DNA of 64,000 bases from CAVVFX01 sp963747535 (GCA_963747535.1 CAVVFX010000002.1:186001-250000); one strand, 5' to 3'. Positions 17,222 to 26,015 are shown, numbered from the stretch's first letter. Notes: a model not told the origin generated them from the letters alone. Made by a program: numbers and translations.

Positions 17222-17716
17222 TTAAGGCTCTTCCGGCAACGGCCCGAGAATGTCGATCTTGTATTTCGCGGCCACTGCCATTAGCTTCCCCAAGTCAGGC
17301 GCCGATGGCGGCAGCGTCGGGTCCGTAGCCGGCTCACTCATCTCCAGAATGAAATGCTCAAAACCGGAGGGAGCGCACAGAATCAGCATCCTTGCGGGGG
17401 CAGCGCCGGCAATCTTGAAGCCGTGAGGAATTTCGCGCGGCCCGAAGACGTACGCGCCCGGTCCAGCCTTCAACCATTTGCCATCACATACGAATGCGAC
17501 TTCTCCCTCGAGGATGTAAAACGCCTCATCTTCCAGATGGTGGACGTGGTAGGGCGAAGCCCACCCGGGAGGAATCGTCAGGTGCTCGATCAGCCCGAAT
17601 GCTCCATTCGTCGTTTCGCCCGTCGACCTGATGACCGTGGGTAGGCCCAGGAACACGACTGCCGGGTCTTCTCTCGTGTTGATGTAAGGCTGTTGCTCTC
17701 TTGTGGTCATTTGCAT
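17222..17716 (-). CDS. Cupin domain protein
   Basis: This 164-residue protein has one cupin barrel. Motif 1 reads YHVHHLEDEAFYILEGE with metal-binding His/His/Glu; motif 2 is PREIPHGFKIAG with the last His. Such proteins are often dioxygenases, isomerases or sensors; there is no specific clue here. Two ATG codons (17716 and 17710) are both possible; the frame further upstream to 17812 lacks cupin character. It lies in the same direction as the GH36-like gene, 76 bases upstream of it, and may share its transcript. Confidence 0.82.
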   Translation of the reverse strand: MQMTTREQQPYINTREDPAVVFLGLPTVIRSTGETTNGAFGLIEHLTIPPGWASPYHVHHLEDEAFYILEGEVAFVCDGKWLKAGPGAYVFGPREIPHGFKIAGAAPARMLILCAPSGFEHFILEMSEPATDPTLPPSAPDLGKLMAVAAKYKIDILGPLPEEP

Positions 17717-17781
17717 CGCCGAAGAATTATAGCAATTCATTGGAGCATGGGCTCCCGGGTGTGGTGTACCATAACCGGGAT

Positions 17782-18291
17782 ATGAGAAGCCCAGTGAACA
17801 CCGTGGCTGCACTTGGCCTCGCTCTCGGTGGAGTGTTCGGCATGGTCGGGACCGTGGTCACGGAACAGCATCTTCGAGCGGCTTCCTGGGGGATCGACGC
17901 GGTTGGTCTGGTGGTGGCTACGTCCCTGCTCGCCTTGAGATTCTTCAGAAAGGGCAACGATTGTGTCGCTGCCGGATTTCTGGTGTTCGCGATTGGAGAA
18001 GGCGTCATGCTTTCCGGGACAGCGGCGACCCTGGCGGAAAGCATTCCTTCCTTTGGGGCGGGCACGGCGTTATGGTCCGCGGCGCTGCTGCTCACCGGTG
18101 TTCCCAGGGAATTCGCCGGTTGGATTCGCCTGGTGGCCATTATTGGCGCCATTCTCTTTGCGATTACGTCGGCCAGAATTTTTTGGGGCGAACAGCTATT
18201 GCCAACCGCCTCGCCGCTGCCGTTCTTCGCATACCCGTTCCTTGTCCTCACGTTCGCCGGTTGGATTTGGACGTTGCTGAAGGCCGATTGA
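17782..18291 (+). CDS. Small integral membrane protein of unknown function
   Basis: This 169-residue, strongly hydrophobic protein has five or six predicted membrane helices (for example AALGLALGGVFGMVGTVV and LVAIIGAILFAITSA). It has few charged residues and no recognisable catalytic motif. The ATG at 17782 follows ACCGGGAT; the frame upstream overlaps the cupin start region. It is divergent from the cupin gene. I do not recognise the family. Confidence 0.6.
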   Translation: MRSPVNTVAALGLALGGVFGMVGTVVTEQHLRAASWGIDAVGLVVATSLLALRFFRKGNDCVAAGFLVFAIGEGVMLSGTAATLAESIPSFGAGTALWSAALLLTGVPREFAGWIRLVAIIGAILFAITSARIFWGEQLLPTASPLPFFAYPFLVLTFAGWIWTLLKAD

Positions 18292-18454
18292 AGCGTGCCG
18301 CGACTTGAAGATCGCCCCACGCCGAGGCTGCACGGATTCGCTTGACCGGGGAGCTCACCGTTTTGGTGCGGCCAGCCGATGTAGAGTGTTTTTGTCGAGT
18401 GGAGAAGAGGCGCGCCCTGTGTAGGTCGATCGGCTTCCGATGTATCCGCCCTTT

Positions 18455-19330
18455 CGAGCTATGTGGCAAAGAGCCGCCAGACCGTGCATACGTTTCCTCC
18501 TCCCCCTCTAAAATTCCGTACGGCGGGTTTTCCCCAGTACGGCTTCAAACTGGATATCAGCCATGGCGACCTTCGCCAGCGAATCGCTCGGCCGTTAGCG
18601 TAAGACACGCATCTGCACCGAACTACCACCGACTTATACGCCATCACTCGCCCTCCGCCGGCACCCCTGTGGTCCTTTCGGACAAGATAACGGGGTCCAC
18701 TGCCAGGACGTTCCAGTCCAGCGGCCCTTGGCTCACCAGCGGGTTGTAGTGTCCCACCGGGTCGTCGCTTACGATGGCCGCATCCGAGTCTCTCAGGAAC
18801 TTCCGCCGATTTATTTGTATTCATGCAACGGATCTTCCCCTTTCAGTCTTATCCAGGGCTGCCCCTGAGAGGTTCCCCAATTTACTCTGCACGTCTTTCC
18901 CTCCGTGCCGTCTTCTATACCCCGTTGGACCAGGAAGGTGCATTTGACCGTTACTTCCCTTCCCGCGTTGGCCTTCGCCAGTTTCGCAATGTCTCGGCAT
19001 CCAAAATATCCCACGCAATCCGATTCGACGTGGGGGCTTTCACGAGGCTGCAAAGTTCACTTCATGTTACGGCCCGGCAGGTTTGCTGGCCCTGCATCGG
19101 TCAGGACTTTTACGCTCGAGCTTTCACTTCCTTTGTCGCCATCGGAAGCGTCGAGTATTACTACACGGGCATACAGTCAACTCCCGTGGCTGGACTTTCA
19201 CCAGCAGAACGCGCAGCATTATGGGCTGCGAGCGAAACGAAGCCAGTTTTCGGTATATGGCTGTCTTTTGCTTGAGTTACGCGGGGGAATGGACCGGACG
19301 GCAACGCTCGGGTTTGTGCATCCTTGTGCA
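18455..19330 (-). mobile_element. Group II intron-like RNA remnant without an ORF
   Basis: No convincing gene lies between 18292 and 19333. Read on the minus strand, this stretch shows GCTGGTGAAAGTCCAGC near its start, an AAGTCGGTGGTAGTTCGGTG segment, and near its end a domain V-like hairpin (GCCGTAC, GGGGAAAACCC, GTACGG, about 18515-18545). An AGAGGGGGAGG tract follows. These are features of bacterial group II introns, but no reverse transcriptase ORF is present and domain VI is not clear. It could be an ORF-less or truncated intron; another structured mobile RNA is possible. Confidence 0.42.
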
Positions 19331-19333
19331 CTT

Positions 19334-19368
19334 AACCGGCTTTATGCCGAGTACCGGATTATGCCGAG
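19334..19368. repeat. RIT left terminal inverted repeat
   Basis: The 35 bases contain two direct copies of a TTATGCCGAG-type motif and are the exact complement of 22454-22488. A third, inverted copy lies at 19416-19427 and overlaps the stop codon of the third recombinase. Confidence 0.9.
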
Positions 19369-19425
19369 TAAGTCCCGGCGAGCGACAGCGGGGCGGGGGT
19401 TCGGTGCAACATGTACTCGGCATAA

Positions 19426-20427
19426 TTAGAGAGCGGACAAGAAAGCCAAAAGCGCGTCGTCGGGTTTGAATCGGGGAAAACCGCCCTCAACTGGTTGCAG
19501 TTTCCCGAGCGCCTGTTCCTTGGTCTTCAGATCGGCCTGGATGTACATGTGAGTGGTGTCCAAGCTTTCATGGCCGAGCCAAAGAGCGATCACTGCGATT
19601 TCTACTCCAGATTGAAGAAGGTGCATCGCCGTGGTGTGGCGGATGACGTGGGGAGAAACCCTCTTGGCTTTCAGCGTCGGACAGGCAGGTAAGGCGCGCC
19701 GCACCGCCTGCTGAAGGATGTAGGTGGCCCCGTCGGTTGACAGAGGTCCACGCCGAGCGCTGGGGAACAAGATGCGGTCACCACTGTCGCCACACTCGGT
19801 AACCCAAGCCCGCAACGTGCGGGAAGTGGTAGGCCACAACGGAACACTGCGTTCCTTGCGGCCCTTGCCCGTAAGGTGAAGCAGCGAGGTCGCTCCGAAG
19901 GCGAGGTGATGTTGCCGCAGGGTGAGTATTTCTGAGATGCGGGCTCCGGTATTATAGAGCGTCAACAACAGGGCGTAATCGCGCTTTCCGATCCAGGTCT
20001 GAGTGCATGGCGTAGCAAGAATAGCCTCCATTTCCGGCCGTGTCAGATAGCCGATCAAGCGGCGGTCCGCACGTTTGGTGGGAATCGCCAGTACTTGCGC
20101 CGCTAAATCGATGCACGCAGGTTCACGGAGAGTTACCAGGCGAAAAAAGGACCGGATGGCTGCCAAGCGCGCGTTCCGGGTCTGAACACTATTACCGCGG
20201 TCTCGTTCGATGCCGTCGAGGAAGCGCATGATCGCTTTTGCCTGCAGGTCGTCCAGGGTTAGGTCAGACGGCTTCCTGCCGATGGTCTGGCTCAGATGCT
20301 GGATCAGTAATCGAAATGTATCTCGGTAGCTTGCCACCGTTTGTGGACTGGCACGGCGTTGGCGGACCAGATGATCAGTAAAGAAGGACTGCACCAGCGG
20401 CGCGATCAGCCCGGTGCCGCTGTTCAT
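19426..20427 (-). CDS. Tyrosine recombinase, third gene of the RIT trio
   Basis: This 333-residue integrase has an N-terminal SAM-like core-binding domain (about 8-110) and a catalytic domain. Catalytic residues seen are Arg in GARISEIL, HxxR in HVIRHTTA, His in WLGHES, and Tyr in DTTHMYIQ. The gene begins ATGA over the stop of the preceding recombinase, with CAGGAGGTG just upstream, so translational coupling is likely. Its stop codon lies inside the inner terminal repeat, so the ORF ends exactly at the element's functional end. Confidence 0.93.
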   Translation of the reverse strand: MNSGTGLIAPLVQSFFTDHLVRQRRASPQTVASYRDTFRLLIQHLSQTIGRKPSDLTLDDLQAKAIMRFLDGIERDRGNSVQTRNARLAAIRSFFRLVTLREPACIDLAAQVLAIPTKRADRRLIGYLTRPEMEAILATPCTQTWIGKRDYALLLTLYNTGARISEILTLRQHHLAFGATSLLHLTGKGRKERSVPLWPTTSRTLRAWVTECGDSGDRILFPSARRGPLSTDGATYILQQAVRRALPACPTLKAKRVSPHVIRHTTAMHLLQSGVEIAVIALWLGHESLDTTHMYIQADLKTKEQALGKLQPVEGGFPRFKPDDALLAFLSAL

Positions 20428-21377
20428 GAATCACCTCCTGGCTCGCAGGAACGCCGAAAAGCTTCCCCGGCGGCGGTTAACAACTCCGGCGTGGCCGTCA
20501 AATACCAGTAGGTCTCTTCTTTGCTGAGGTGGCCGAGATATACCGACAGATGGGGTATCAGGGCGCGCACATCCAGATTGTCGGCGTACCACGCCAGGAG
20601 CCGCTGGACTGCGAAACCGTGCCGGAACGAATGCAGTAAAGGGCTTCGCTTGCCGCCGGCATTCTTGATCCCGATAGACTGAACGAGTTGGCGAAACATT
20701 CGGCGGAGTGCAGAATAGGAAAGAGGCTGCCGCCTGCCGGTAATGAAGAACGCTTTCGAAGGTCGGCGCAGCTTGACCCGATTGCGTTCCTGCAGGTACG
20801 CACGCAACTGGTCTGCGGTGCTGGAGTGGATGGGTACGATCCGCGATTTATAGAACTTCGCCTTACGAATATAAAGTTGCGGTGGATCTGAACCTAAACG
20901 AACATCATCGACCGTGAGAGCGATCACTTCGCCTGCGCGGAGCCCCGTGCTGGCAAGCAATCCGATGAGCGAGTAAGAAGTCCGTTGCGATAAGGAGCCG
21001 GGTTTCCACAACGTAGAGGTGGCTTGCTGGAGCTTGGCGATTTCCTCGGCTGAGTACCAACGGGGCTTCGGGCGTGGCTCGTGCGGCAATAGGCCGGGCC
21101 CAGGTACTTCGGTGTCCGGCACGCTGGCTCTGAGGTGTTTCAGAAAACAGCGTGCGTGGGTCAGTCGCATTCTCTGCCCAGGAAGGCCACAGCGAAGCGA
21201 AGCGGCACCGATCCAGTCCAATATCGTCTGTGTACGGATAGGCCACGAGAAACCTTTCGCTTCTACGTAGTCCGACAGTTCCCGCAGATTGTAGGATTCG
21301 TACTCCGTCTGGAAACCGAGCGAACTCCGTAAGTTCAGATAAGCCTCGATGTGTACCCGAAACTGAGCCGGATTCAT
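20424..21377 (-). CDS. Tyrosine recombinase, middle gene of the RIT trio
   Basis: This is a 317-residue integrase starting MNPAQFRVHIEAYLN. Catalytic residues are Arg in TGLRAGEV, HxxR in HSFRHGFA, His in YLGHLS and a Tyr in the ETYWYL region, where two tyrosines are candidates. The ATG overlaps the upstream recombinase stop as ATGA, and its own stop overlaps the next start in the same way. The open frame extends six codons further upstream, but the ATGA start matches the pattern of the trio. Confidence 0.92.
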   Translation of the reverse strand: MNPAQFRVHIEAYLNLRSSLGFQTEYESYNLRELSDYVEAKGFSWPIRTQTILDWIGAASLRCGLPGQRMRLTHARCFLKHLRASVPDTEVPGPGLLPHEPRPKPRWYSAEEIAKLQQATSTLWKPGSLSQRTSYSLIGLLASTGLRAGEVIALTVDDVRLGSDPPQLYIRKAKFYKSRIVPIHSSTADQLRAYLQERNRVKLRRPSKAFFITGRRQPLSYSALRRMFRQLVQSIGIKNAGGKRSPLLHSFRHGFAVQRLLAWYADNLDVRALIPHLSVYLGHLSKEETYWYLTATPELLTAAGEAFRRSCEPGGDS

Positions 21378-22330
21378 TGTGCGCCTCCCGGCCAAGGCAA
21401 GGCCACCTGTGCAAGCGACGGCAGGTCGAGTTTGGCGTAGATCCCTGTGGTCGTGAGCGAACCATGCCCGAGGATGTCAGCGACCTCTTTGAAACTCGCT
21501 CCGTTGCGGACCATGCTGGTGGCTAGAGTGTGCCGCAGGACGTAAGCGCCGGAGCATGGAGCGCCGATTCCTGCCTTTCGCAGGAGGCGGTTCACCAGCT
21601 TGGCCATGAACCCATTGCCATGTATCGGTGGGTGCGCAGGTCCGCAACTGAGAAACACTGCGCGTTCGGTACTGACTGGCCGTGCCTCGTGCAGATAGCT
21701 GGCCAAGGCAGCGCCCGCATCCTCGGGTAACGGCAGCACTCTCTCCCGGTTGGTTTTGCCAGCGCGAATGAGCACACTGCCAGCGATCCAATCCAGATCC
21801 TGTAATCGGAGTCTCAATACTTCGCTGGGACGCAGGCCCAAGCGAGCACACAGCAGAAGCATGGCCCGATTCCGAACCGCGCCTGAGCCTTCTGCCGGAC
21901 ACAGCGCTAGCAAATTCTCCAGTTGCTCCGCAGAGATGTGCCGCGGAACCGTGGCATGCTTAGAACGCCAGATCGGCGGCACTGCTCCATCGAGTCCTGT
22001 TCGGATCAGCCCTTCACCGCCAAGGAAACGCAACAAACTCCGAATGGCAGTCGCCGGATTCTGGCGGCTCACCAGGGAGAGCTTCCGCGCCCGACCGCCG
22101 ACAAAATCAGCAATCTGTGCGGCGGTGAGGTTGCTCCAGCTGATTGGTTGATCCGAAAAAACACCGACCAGCAAGGCCCGTGCTTCCCGTCGATAATGCT
22201 GGCGCGTTCCCTCTGTGCAGCCGCGCTGTCTTTCCAGATGCCGATCGAAGTCGGCCAGCACCTCCTCGATTGACGCCGCCGCCGATAAGACCGAAACGGG
22301 TCGTTGTTCACATGTCTGAGTTTCGTTCAC
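21374..22330 (-). CDS. Tyrosine recombinase, first gene of the RIT trio
   Basis: This 318-residue integrase has a core-binding domain at about 20-110. In the catalytic domain Arg lies in LGLRPSEVLRL, an RH pair in YVLRHTLAT (the first His of HxxR is replaced by Tyr), His in ILGHGSLTTT and Tyr in TGIYAKLD. The GTG at 22330 follows AAGGAGAAAAA and is preferred over a TTG ten codons upstream. It is the promoter-proximal gene of the trio. The three proteins are clearly different from one another, as expected for RIT. Confidence 0.92.
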   Translation of the reverse strand: MNETQTCEQRPVSVLSAAASIEEVLADFDRHLERQRGCTEGTRQHYRREARALLVGVFSDQPISWSNLTAAQIADFVGGRARKLSLVSRQNPATAIRSLLRFLGGEGLIRTGLDGAVPPIWRSKHATVPRHISAEQLENLLALCPAEGSGAVRNRAMLLLCARLGLRPSEVLRLRLQDLDWIAGSVLIRAGKTNRERVLPLPEDAGAALASYLHEARPVSTERAVFLSCGPAHPPIHGNGFMAKLVNRLLRKAGIGAPCSGAYVLRHTLATSMVRNGASFKEVADILGHGSLTTTGIYAKLDLPSLAQVALPWPGGAQ

Positions 22331-22374
22331 TTTTTCTCCTTGCGACCCTGTCGGTCGCAAGAAGACACTCGCAG

Positions 22375-22386
22375 AATTATGCCGAG
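22375..22386. repeat. RIT inner inverted repeat, right side
   Basis: AATTATGCCGAG, the exact complement of 19416-19427, lies upstream of the first recombinase gene. It may be part of the recombinase binding site and of the promoter region. Confidence 0.75.
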
Positions 22387-22453
22387 AAGATCAAATGAGG
22401 GCGGCTGCCGCACCCACGTCCCATCGCATCGGCGCCAAACCTATCCCGCGGCC

Positions 22454-22488
22454 CTCGGCATAATCCGGTACTCGGCATAAAGCCGGTT
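22454..22488. repeat. RIT right terminal inverted repeat
   Basis: The exact complement of the left 35-bp repeat. Its outer edge runs into a 32-bp perfect palindrome (22481-22512), so the precise element boundary here is ambiguous. Confidence 0.9.
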
Positions 22489-22512
22489 ATGCCGAGCTCG
22501 GCATAACCGGCT
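22481..22512. repeat. 32-bp perfect palindrome at the RIT right end
   Basis: AGCCGGTTATGCCGAG followed directly by its complement. It repeats the element's end motif beyond the 35-bp repeat. There is no equivalent outside the left end. It may be a target-site feature or the leftover end of a second insertion. Confidence 0.8.
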
Positions 22513-23093
22513 AATCCGGCCAGGCTGACGCGCCGGCACGAAAAGCTGAAACGGGAACCGCGTCGCCAAGGCGGAGCCGAACGGCGCAAATAACTGAAAG
22601 GAATTCACGAACTTACTTTTCCCAGTTGACTTCTCCTCGGAACGAGCCAGAATTGATTTGGGGACACCGGCGGCACCACCCCAAAATGAGCAAAGATTGG
22701 CCGGACAATGTGCACGGATCGAGATTTTTCCAGGGATGATTCGTTGGTGAAGCGTTGGGGAGTAGTGACATATCGGATTCTTTTCCGGGGTCGCGGACGC
22801 TCCGGGACCGTAGCAACTTTGCGGATCGAAGCAATTTCCGGGGATTGGAAGTGCGGGCTCGTAGCCTTGGTGACAGATATCGCGGCTTTTGGTATTTGAT
22901 TCCGGCGTAGGTGTGGACCGGTGGCCTTGCGGCCCGGGAAAGGAGTTCCCGTTTGTGCTTCTTTGTGCGTTTTGTTGCAAAAGTTCTGGTTGAAGCACAC
23001 TATCGCTGGCGGCCGCGAGGGAATGACGAAAAATGAAATCCCGATTGGTCTGGTTGACGGCAGTGGTGCGCGTTTCGAAAAAGACACGCTTCC
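22513..23093. other. 580 bases without a convincing gene
   Basis: Minus-strand frames (one of 218 codons, one of 160) cross this stretch, but both have atypical composition for this genome (many Ser, Pro, Asn and His), no ribosome site and no recognisable domain. One also runs through the RIT repeat. The base composition is lower in GC than its surroundings. I see no feature I can name. Confidence 0.4.
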
Positions 23094-23555
23094 TCATCTG
23101 ATTTCAGCGTAGCGTTCGTGTTGACTGGACTTGAGGGGTGTCGGCTGTAAATGGTTGATGGGGTTAGTGAGATTCTTTCGAATGTATTGAACCGCGGAAT
23201 GGTTATGCTGGCTGAATTTTCGGCCCGACGAGCGCGAGGTCTCCCTACCGGTGCCGCGTTTTCTGGACGGAACGAGGCGAAGTTCGAGGTGCTGGCCTAA
23301 TGCATCTGCTATCCGTTGCAGCATCGTCAAAGAGTGGCCCTTATAGTCGGCGTCTTCAAGCCGGGCAATGACTGGTTGCTTCGATCCAATAAGAGCGGCT
23401 AGTTGACTCCGCGACAAACCAGCCCGCGTGCGAGCGTCATGGATCATCTGGGCCACCTCCAGATTCGTTCTCGCTTGGGCGATCCCCGCTTTCACCGATT
23501 CGCTGGTTCCCATAACCCGAGCCAAGATGGTCAATGCGTCTTTGGTCCTCGCCAT
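23094..23555 (-). CDS. XRE-family antitoxin (HigA-like)
   Basis: This 153-residue protein has a central helix-turn-helix (about 35-90: MIHDARTRAGLSRSQLAALIGSK and PVIARLEDADYKGHSLTMLQRIADAL) like HigA antitoxins. A long polar tail of about 60 residues is less typical and may be a frame extension. GGAGGAGCAGG lies just before the ATG. The stop of a HigB/RelE-type toxin remnant ends one base before this start, the usual toxin-first order of higBA. The toxin is truncated, so the antitoxin is probably an orphan. Confidence 0.8.
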   Translation of the reverse strand: MARTKDALTILARVMGTSESVKAGIAQARTNLEVAQMIHDARTRAGLSRSQLAALIGSKQPVIARLEDADYKGHSLTMLQRIADALGQHLELRLVPSRKRGTGRETSRSSGRKFSQHNHSAVQYIRKNLTNPINHLQPTPLKSSQHERYAEIR

Positions 23556-23556
23556 G

Positions 23557-23721
23557 TTAAACCTGCTCCTCCTCCCAGTAAGAATGTATGGCCGGATGAG
23601 CCTCAAAAGCTTTCTTTCGCTTCAACGCTCGTTCAATTTCAGCCACCGGCACCTTGTCCTCCTTGGTAAGAGCGTGCCCCAGCGCGGCCAAACTCCTTCC
23701 GTGAAAGAAATAGAGAATCCT
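23557..23721 (-). pseudogene. C-terminal remnant of a HigB/RelE-like toxin
   Basis: About 54 codons read RILYFFHGRSLAALGHALTK, then PVAEIERALKRKKAF and a stop one base before the antitoxin start. This is the C-terminal half of phage-derived Gp49-like/HigB toxins, whose N-terminal 60 or so residues are missing. Upstream the frame is closed by a stop. The break point at about 23721 joins directly to a TonB receptor head, so a deletion or rearrangement removed the start of the toxin. Confidence 0.75.
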
Positions 23722-24028
23722 ACTGGTCCACGCGGACGTCGTAAACGCCTACGCCCAGGGCGGGAACCACATATTCGCCGCGGTCATCGGTCACGGCCGA
23801 TCTGGAGAGCCCCGTCGCTGGTGCGACCACGGGGACTTTGGCTCCGCGCGCGGCGGAGTTGGTCGGATCGGTCACAGTGCCGGAGATACTGCCGGTCGAC
23901 TGCGCGTGCAGCCATAGGAACAGAAGCAAGGCAGGTAGGCCAACCGCGACGCTGTGACGGACCAACCGGAGAAGCTTCGCTACCGAGATCAAGTCGACGC
24001 CTACAATCGTAAGTGCCCGTGTCCCCAT
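23720..24028 (-). pseudogene. N-terminal fragment of an Oar-like TonB-dependent receptor
   Basis: This 102-codon frame has an AGGAGG ribosome site before its ATG, a signal peptide (VGLPALLLFLWLHAQ) and a carboxypeptidase-regulatory beta-sandwich (GSISGTVTDPTNSAARGAKV ... DDRGEYVVPALGVGVYDV). This is the same opening as the intact receptor at 33065. It stops exactly where the toxin remnant begins. The plug and barrel are absent, so this is the head of a deleted receptor gene of about 3 kb. Confidence 0.75.
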
Positions 24029-24239
24029 GAAGTGCCTCCTAGAGCGCGTATCTTAGGGCTGAACAATCAAAGTTCAGTGGTCAATTCTGACTATCAGCAG
24101 ACGAAGCAGATTAAGTTAGTTTTGTCTATTCTCACCTTCTTGTCAAGAAAAACCAGCGAACTTGAAAACCCGGTAATCCGCGACCGATAAATCACTATTC
24201 CGGTAGGGAAGTTATGAGTGTGATATCGTTCTTTTCAGC

Positions 24240-26015
24240 GTGACAAGATCTTTACCTGCAGGCGCCCTCTTACTTCTCCTGTCAGCTCAGCCACTGCTCT
24301 CACAGCAGGCATTTACTGACCACTGTGCCGCCTGCCACGGTGAGGACGCACGCGGCACTTCTAAAGGGCCCGGCCTCGCCATGAATCCGCGAGTGGCGGA
24401 ACAATCGGCCGAGCAGTTGCGTGCCTATCTCGAGCGCGGCAATACCGGCGCAGGCATGCCTTCCTTCGCCGACCTGCCCGCCGGCGACCTGATGTCGCTC
24501 ACGAAATACCTGCGGCGTATCAATGCGAACACGATAGTAGGGCCGGTGACTGCCATGGAGCCCGCCCGCAAAATCACCTGGGGCGCGCCCCAACCGGGCG
24601 ACTGGCTGACATACAACGGAAATGACTCGGCTAATCGTTATAGTCACCTCAAACAGATCAATACCGCCAATGTGTCCGCACTAAAGTTGAAATGGGTTTT
24701 TCCCATTGCATACTTTGGCCTGGAGGTGACGCCTCTCGCAGCGGACGGCGTGCTCTATGTCACGGGCCCCAACGAGGTCTTCGCCCTCGACGCTCTCAGC
24801 GGCAATGCGCTATGGCATTATTCGCGTCCAGCCAGTGCCGGTATGGTTGGAGATGCCAGACTTGGCACCAACCGGGGAGTTGCGATTCTGGGCGATAAGG
24901 TCTTCTTCGTTACCGACAATGCCCACCTGCTGGCGCTGGGCCGCGCCAACGGCAAACTGGTCTGGGAGACTGCGATGGAGCCTGACGTGCATCAGCACTA
25001 CGGCGGAACCATGGCGCCAATGGTCGTCGACCAAACCGTCATTGCGGGTGTCGCGGGAGCCGATGAAGGCATACGAGGGTTCGTCGCCGCCTTCAATCCC
25101 GATAGCGGCGCTCTGGTCTGGCGGCGCTGGACAGTGCCCCGGCAAGGCGAGCCCGGCATAGAAACCTGGCAAGCGGAAGAACCAGTTACCGGCGGCGGTT
25201 CTACCTGGCTTACGGGCTCTTACGACCCGTCCTCCGATACCCTCTACTGGCCCACCGGCAATCCCTGGCCTGATGGAGACGACCGTGACCGTCCCGGCGA
25301 TAATCTATACACCGACTGCGTTCTCGCCCTCGATGCCAGGACTGGAGAGCTGAAATGGCACTATCAATTCACGCCACACGATTTGAAAGATCGTGACGCC
25401 ACTGAGCCCAACGTGTTGGTCGATACCGTCTATAAAGGCAAGCCTTCCAAATTGCTGCTTCACGCCGATCGTAATGGCTTTTTCTATGTCCTCGACCGAA
25501 CCAATGGCCAACTGCTTCTGGCTCAACCCTTCCTGCGCCGTGTCGACTGGGCTTCGCGCATCGGACCTGATGGCAGACCGGTGGTGGTCGATCCCCGCGG
25601 CTGCCCCAGCGATGCAGCCAATTGGGACTCAACCGCGTTCTCTCCTGAAACCCGCCTCTACTATTTCCTGGCACTGGAAGAATGCACCGGCAAGCCGACC
25701 GGCTATCCCGATCAGACCGGCCAGCGCTTCCTGCGCGCTGTCAACATCGAGACCGGCGCAATCGTTTGGGAGGTGGCGCAGCCTGGACCCGCGCGCGCCA
25801 AAACCTGGTCGGGCGTTCTCGCCACCGCTGGAGGTCTGATCTTCTACGGGCAGCCGAACGGCGGCTTCGCGGCCGTTGATCAGCGGAACGGCAACGTGCT
25901 GTGGCATTTCGCGACGAATGTTCGCATGAAAGCCTCGCCCATGACCTTTAGCTTCGGCGGCAACCAATACGTCGCGGTGGCCGCCGGCCCGAATATCCTC
26001 TGTTTCGGCCTATGA
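24240..26015 (+). CDS. Cytochrome c-PQQ alcohol/sugar dehydrogenase
   Basis: This 591-residue exported protein has a signal peptide (GALLLLLSAQPLLSQ), an N-terminal cytochrome c domain (CAACH at 29-33, Met ligand probably in AGMPSF) and then an eight-bladed PQQ quinoprotein propeller (about 110-591, with GDWLTYNGNDSANRYSHL and a GDNLYTDCVLALD blade). It should oxidise an alcohol or sugar in the periplasm and pass electrons to its own heme. Here the cytochrome domain is N-terminal, whereas quinohemoprotein alcohol dehydrogenases usually carry it C-terminally. It starts with GTG, and the stop overlaps the GH32 start (ATGA). Confidence 0.9.
   Translation: MTRSLPAGALLLLLSAQPLLSQQAFTDHCAACHGEDARGTSKGPGLAMNPRVAEQSAEQLRAYLERGNTGAGMPSFADLPAGDLMSLTKYLRRINANTIVGPVTAMEPARKITWGAPQPGDWLTYNGNDSANRYSHLKQINTANVSALKLKWVFPIAYFGLEVTPLAADGVLYVTGPNEVFALDALSGNALWHYSRPASAGMVGDARLGTNRGVAILGDKVFFVTDNAHLLALGRANGKLVWETAMEPDVHQHYGGTMAPMVVDQTVIAGVAGADEGIRGFVAAFNPDSGALVWRRWTVPRQGEPGIETWQAEEPVTGGGSTWLTGSYDPSSDTLYWPTGNPWPDGDDRDRPGDNLYTDCVLALDARTGELKWHYQFTPHDLKDRDATEPNVLVDTVYKGKPSKLLLHADRNGFFYVLDRTNGQLLLAQPFLRRVDWASRIGPDGRPVVVDPRGCPSDAANWDSTAFSPETRLYYFLALEECTGKPTGYPDQTGQRFLRAVNIETGAIVWEVAQPGPARAKTWSGVLATAGGLIFYGQPNGGFAAVDQRNGNVLWHFATNVRMKASPMTFSFGGNQYVAVAAGPNILCFGL

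Larger units (their letters stand above)
19334..22488 (-). mobile_element. RIT element (Recombinase In Trio) with 35-bp perfect inverted repeats
   Basis: Three overlapping tyrosine recombinase genes on one strand are bounded by a perfect 35-bp inverted repeat (19334-19368 and 22454-22488). Inside it lies a second inverted pair of 12 bp (CTCGGCATAATT at 19416-19427, its complement at 22375-22386). This matches the known RIT architecture: three distinct recombinases translated in series and ends built from repeated short palindromic motifs. All three recombinases look intact, so the element may still move. RIT elements are widespread but their mechanism is poorly understood. Confidence 0.85.

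Noticed and set aside
18811..19469. Several plus- and minus-strand frames of 80-174 codons left of the RIT element
   Set aside because: They overlap each other, have no domains, and lie in what looks like structured intron RNA.
22441..23097. 218-codon minus-strand frame right of the RIT element
   Set aside because: It runs through the terminal repeat, has atypical composition, no start signal and no recognisable domain.
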